A stretch of DNA of 7,448 nt. Source: Mariprofundaceae bacterium (GTDB lineage: Bacteria > Pseudomonadota > Zetaproteobacteria > Mariprofundales > Mariprofundaceae). This document shows positions 5,976 through 7,448 of the stretch, one piece after another. The stretch lies in contig JAUZQU010000025.1 of the NCBI GenBank assembly GCA_030950835.1, positions 1-7,448 on the forward strand. Reading direction: 5' to 3'. Positions within the stretch are counted from its first letter, which is position 1, and every line of letters begins with the position of its first letter. The notes under the pieces are model-generated. The model was not told where the DNA came from, did no database searches, and saw only the letters and a list, made by a program, of their open reading frames with translations. Both the position numbers and the translations under genes were made by a program.

Positions 5976-6380
5976 TTATCGCTGTTCTGACCGGATCTCA
6001 CCCGTCCGGTCTACCCATAGTATACCACCGATCCGACCCGATGCAAGCGATTTTTTCGATTTTTTCGCATCCGCCGCCGGCCTGCGATGGCGCTCGATCC
6101 ACTCGGATACCTCCCGCCTGGAGTATCTCGGGTGTGCACCGGGCATCCGCAGGTACGGCGGCCCGATGCCCCGCCGGCGCCATGACGCAAGCGTACCGGT
6201 CGTAACGCCGATCAGACGGGCGGCGTCCGACGGTCTGATCCACTCCTCGTCGGCTGACAGGTCGTGCATATCTCTCATCTGATCAGCTGGAGGCCGAACG
6301 CCTCCAGCTGCCACGATGTCTGGGTCGCGGTCATACAGGTCCCATGTCGACCAGGCCGACGAGAATGCGGAATCGGTCAT
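5976..6380 (-). CDS. 134-aa helix-turn-helix protein fused to an acidic-protein N-terminus (module copy B)
   Basis: Residues 1-25 (MTDSAFSSAW, STWDLYDRDPDIVAA) match the N-terminal motif of the 241-aa protein. Residues 47-99 are an excisionase/MerR-type HTH (WIRPSDAARLIGVTTGTLAS, then GIGPPYLR, HPRYSRREVSEWIERH), close to that of the 94-aa protein. Between them the DNA at 6290-6311 is identical to the 3' end of the acidic gene (5249-5270) but is read in another frame. There the old frame would end QLEAFGLQLIR with a TGA overlapping ATG 6278, the probable ancestral HTH start. So a deletion seems to have fused two genes. GGAG precedes ATG 6380 by 7 A residues. The C-terminal tail from about 105 is encoded by the promoter region of copy A (A-tracts give KKSKKS), so it may be a read-on extension. 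It probably acts as a DNA-binding regulator. Confidence 0.75.
   Translation of the reverse strand: MTDSAFSSAWSTWDLYDRDPDIVAAGGVRPPADQMRDMHDLSADEEWIRPSDAARLIGVTTGTLASWRRRGIGPPYLRMPGAHPRYSRREVSEWIERHRRPAADAKKSKKSLASGRIGGILWVDRTGEIRSEQR
5989..6011 (-). promoter_or_regulatory. Leader hairpin of the acidic-protein gene
   Basis: GACCGGA (5989-5995) and TCCGGTC (6005-6011) form a perfect 7-bp dyad with a 9-base loop. It begins at about the predicted transcription start of promoter 6019-6046 and lies upstream of the AGGAGG, so it could be a 5' stabilising hairpin in RNA or an operator in DNA. It also lies inside the last codons of the upstream HTH gene. Confidence 0.55.
6019..6046 (-). promoter_or_regulatory. 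Extended -10 promoter of module copy A
   Basis: Minus strand: TTGCAT (6041-6046), 16-bp spacer, TATACT (6019-6024) preceded by TGG, an extended -10. The same elements with the same spacing occur at 6460-6487, upstream of the other module copy. A-tracts lie just upstream (AAAAAATCG twice). It is embedded in the 3' part of the 134-aa coding sequence. Confidence 0.7.
6284..6310 (-). repeat. 11-bp perfect inverted repeat at the fusion junction
   Basis: CAGCTGGAGGC (6284-6294) and GCCTCCAGCTG (6300-6310) flank a 5-base loop. In the paralogous gene end (5249-5270) only the inner part of this dyad is present. In the transcript the hairpin would lie immediately before the internal ATG at 6278. Confidence 0.8.
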
Positions 6381-6473
6381 TTTTTTTCTCCGTATCAGGC
6401 ACCATACTCATAGTATACCACATATCATTTTTTTTCTCCGTATCAGGCACCATACTCATAGTATACCACATAT
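6378..6473 (-). repeat. 48-bp tandem duplication carrying -10, ribosome binding site and start codon
   Basis: 6378-6425 and 6426-6473 are identical. Each unit contains, on the minus strand, an extended -10 (TGGTATACT), a CGGAG ribosome binding site, a run of eight A and an ATG. The gene-proximal unit starts the 134-aa protein. The distal ATG (6428) opens only a six-codon ORF (MICGIL, stop at 6408). Only the distal -10 is preceded by TTGCAT. Confidence 0.95.
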
Positions 6474-6487
6474 CATGCGCAATGCAA
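6460..6487 (-). promoter_or_regulatory. Extended -10 promoter of module copy B
   Basis: Minus strand: TTGCAT (6482-6487), 16-bp spacer, TATACT (6460-6465) preceded by TGG. The second -10 copy at 6412-6417 lacks a -35 but keeps the TG extension, so it may be a weaker second start. Upstream, 6488-6520 has A-tracts at about 9-10 bp spacing, which would bend the DNA or act as an UP element. Confidence 0.7.
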
Positions 6488-6520
6488 GCGTTTTTTGCGA
6501 TTTTTGCAATTTTTGATTTT

Positions 6521-7057
6521 AGCGTGGATTCAAAAAATCACGCCGTAATGTATGTGGTAGCAGTACCATTCTCATCGAAATGTCCTATACCTTATTTCAA
6601 AACAAGGTACTTGCGATATATTTTGTGTCTCACAAAGATCGTTTTGTGAGACACAAAATTGCTTGCTGTTAACCGATGATACACAAACTGGGTTGTGTCT
6701 CACGAGCACCCGGTGCGATCCACTCCTACACGCGCAAGTTCATTTGTGACGTGAGCTTCGCTGGAATGTGAACTTCGCTGACTTCGATCTAACGATCTAA
6801 CAATTCAAGCAATTTTTTCGACGGACATCACGATATGGCCGAAAAACGATATGACCGGAACGGATTCGGAGATAAGATGATCTAAAATTGAAAAGAGTGA
6901 CCAAGATTATTTATATCTAGAGGTTGAATATAAACAACCGAAAAATAAACCAAGAACTAAACACCAAAACAATGGGAAACCAAAAACCCAAACCCAAAAC
7001 CACTAAAATATCCACAAATACATACAACAAATATTGAAATATTGGAAAATGTTTACC
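6521..7057. other. Gene-poor region rich in short repeats and dyads
   Basis: No supported protein gene. It contains the nested palindrome at 6620-6659 with a related motif at 6693-6703, the direct repeats GTGAGCTTCGCTG/GTGAACTTCGCTG (6751-6763, 6768-6780), CGATCTAA twice (6785-6800), CGATATGGCCG/CGATATGACCG around 6830-6860, and a G-rich tract on the minus strand at 6980-7001. A hydrophobic minus-strand ORF occupies 6917-7099 and is listed separately. GC content falls sharply after about 6880. Confidence 0.6.
6620..6659. repeat. Nested palindrome: 17-bp inverted repeat whose arms are themselves dyads
   Basis: ATTTTGTGTCTCACAAA (6620-6636) and its exact reverse complement (6643-6659) flank a 6-base loop. 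Each arm is also a dyad, TTTGTG-TCT-CACAAA, as expected for a dimer binding site. A further TTGTGTCTCAC lies at 6693-6703. No T-tract follows on either strand, so an operator, recombination or origin site is more likely than a terminator. Confidence 0.85.
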
Positions 7058-7099
7058 TATAAAAAAAGAGTCGGCGAAATACGTAATTCGGTCGGGCAT
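6917..7099 (-). CDS. Doubtful 60-aa hydrophobic peptide
   Basis: An ATG at 7099 in the loop of the 7067-7128 hairpin opens 60 codons with a long hydrophobic stretch rich in Phe, Leu and Val (about residues 22-58), enough for one or two membrane spans. Small hydrophobic peptides beneath a structured leader are typical of type I toxins. But there is no ribosome binding site, a terminator-like T-tract lies between promoter and most of the ORF, and T-rich DNA yields such residues by chance. I regard it as probably not a gene. Confidence 0.15.
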   Translation of the reverse strand: MPDRITYFADSFFIGKHFPIFQYLLYVFVDILVVLGLGFWFPIVLVFSSWFIFRLFIFNL

Positions 7100-7155
7100 G
7101 ACCAATTTCTACGTATCTTACCGACTCTCGTTGAGAGCGGCGACCACAGCCCTCA
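7058..7155 (-). ncRNA. Candidate structured small RNA of about 100 nt
   Basis: It is defined by the promoter at 7162-7190 and a terminator-like hairpin ending in seven T. The RNA would begin GAGGGCTGTGG, form a small CTCTC-AAC-GAGAG hairpin, then a long stem built of AGAGTCGG/CCGACTCT (8 bp), ATACGTA/TACGTAT (7 bp) and GGTC/GACC with the loop ATGCCC. The GAGAG of the first hairpin overlaps the 5' arm of the long stem, so the two are mutually exclusive, as in attenuators. I recognise no RNA family. It could be a free regulatory or antisense RNA, or a leader. Confidence 0.55.
7060..7128 (-). terminator. Terminator-like long hairpin with T7 tract
   Basis: The outer stem 7067-7074 with 7121-7128 and inner stems 7079-7085/7110-7116 and 7090-7093/7100-7103 are followed on the minus strand by seven T (7061-7067 on the plus strand are A). 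It should end transcripts from 7162-7190. Confidence 0.65.
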
Positions 7156-7161
7156 TAGGAG

Positions 7162-7190
7162 ACTATATCACATCCTGACAAATAAGTAAA
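7162..7190 (-). promoter_or_regulatory. Sigma70-type promoter of the candidate small RNA
   Basis: Minus strand: TTTACT (7185-7190), 17-bp spacer, TATAGT (7162-7167) preceded by TGA, so an extended -10 as well. The start is expected near 7154-7156. Confidence 0.7.
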
Positions 7191-7247
7191 CCCCATACTT
7201 AACTTTTGACGAAAAAAATACCAGCCATAAATATAAATAAATATGGC

Positions 7248-7298
<51 letters not shown>

Positions 7299-7325
7299 CA
7301 TCAAATAATTGTGTAAATTGTGCAT

Positions 7326-7448
7326 ACTAATCAGTGTAATACTAATCAGTGTAATACTAATCAGTGTAATACTAATCAGTGTAATACTAATCAGTGTAAT
7401 ACTAATCAGTGTAATACTAATCAGTGTAATAATAATAAGTGTAATAAT
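7326..7448. repeat. 15-bp iteron array running off the window end
   Basis: ACTAATCAGTGTAAT is repeated seven times without a change (7326-7430), then once with two differences (7431-7445), and a further unit seems to begin at 7446. The units are contiguous with no spacers. Such arrays are typical of Rep-binding iterons at plasmid or phage origins and of partition centromeres; no Rep or Par gene is visible here to decide. Confidence 0.9.

Noticed and set aside
6620..6659. Bidirectional terminator
   Set aside because: Strong stem but no T-tract follows on either strand, and no gene ends nearby.
7326..7448. CRISPR array
   Set aside because: The 15-bp units are contiguous, with no unique spacers between them.

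Overview
The window looks bacterial and mobile-element-like, most plausibly a phage, plasmid or phage-plasmid hybrid with strongly mosaic composition. Every supported gene lies on the minus strand. Sigma70-type promoters, GGAG/AGGAGG ribosome binding sites and two hairpin-plus-T-tract terminators are readable directly. The host cannot be named from the sequence.

Region 1 (1-3405, AT-rich) is phage-like. In transcription order (right to left) it has a small broken Cys/His-rich ORF, a RuvB-like Holliday-junction motor, a 496-aa unrecognised protein with an acidic repeat tail, a perfect 15-bp terminator hairpin, and a GHKL-type ATPase cut by the window edge. Three promoters of one type (TTGACA, 16-17 bp, TATGAT or TACAAT) drive these units.

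Region 2 (3406-4838) is a patchwork without an intact gene. It has a 46-bp direct repeat that copies the leader upstream of the ruvB unit, a short tandem repeat, the remnant of a GC-richer beta-class adenine DNA methyltransferase (in-frame TAG, C-terminal half lost), and a degenerate repeat patch holding a tRNA-like T-arm.

Region 3 (4839-6520, GC-rich) holds two related copies of a small module: promoter TTGCAT-N16-TATACT with extended -10, then an acidic protein, then an excisionase/MerR-type helix-turn-helix protein. The downstream copy (241-aa acidic protein plus 94-aa HTH) is intact. In the upstream copy an apparent internal deletion removed nearly all of the acidic gene and placed its first ~25 codons in frame with the HTH gene, giving a 134-aa fusion. 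The promoter/RBS/start segment of that fusion is also tandemly duplicated (48 bp x2). This module, an autoregulatory-looking two-gene cassette, is the best candidate for an undescribed system here.

Region 4 (6521-7448) has no convincing protein gene but is dense in structure: a nested palindrome with an extra motif copy, short direct repeats, a G-rich tract, a minus-strand transcription unit of about 100 nt with a good promoter and a strong terminator-like hairpin, a (CTAA)n tract, and 15-bp iterons running off the end. This resembles a replication, partition or control region, but no Rep or Par gene is visible here.
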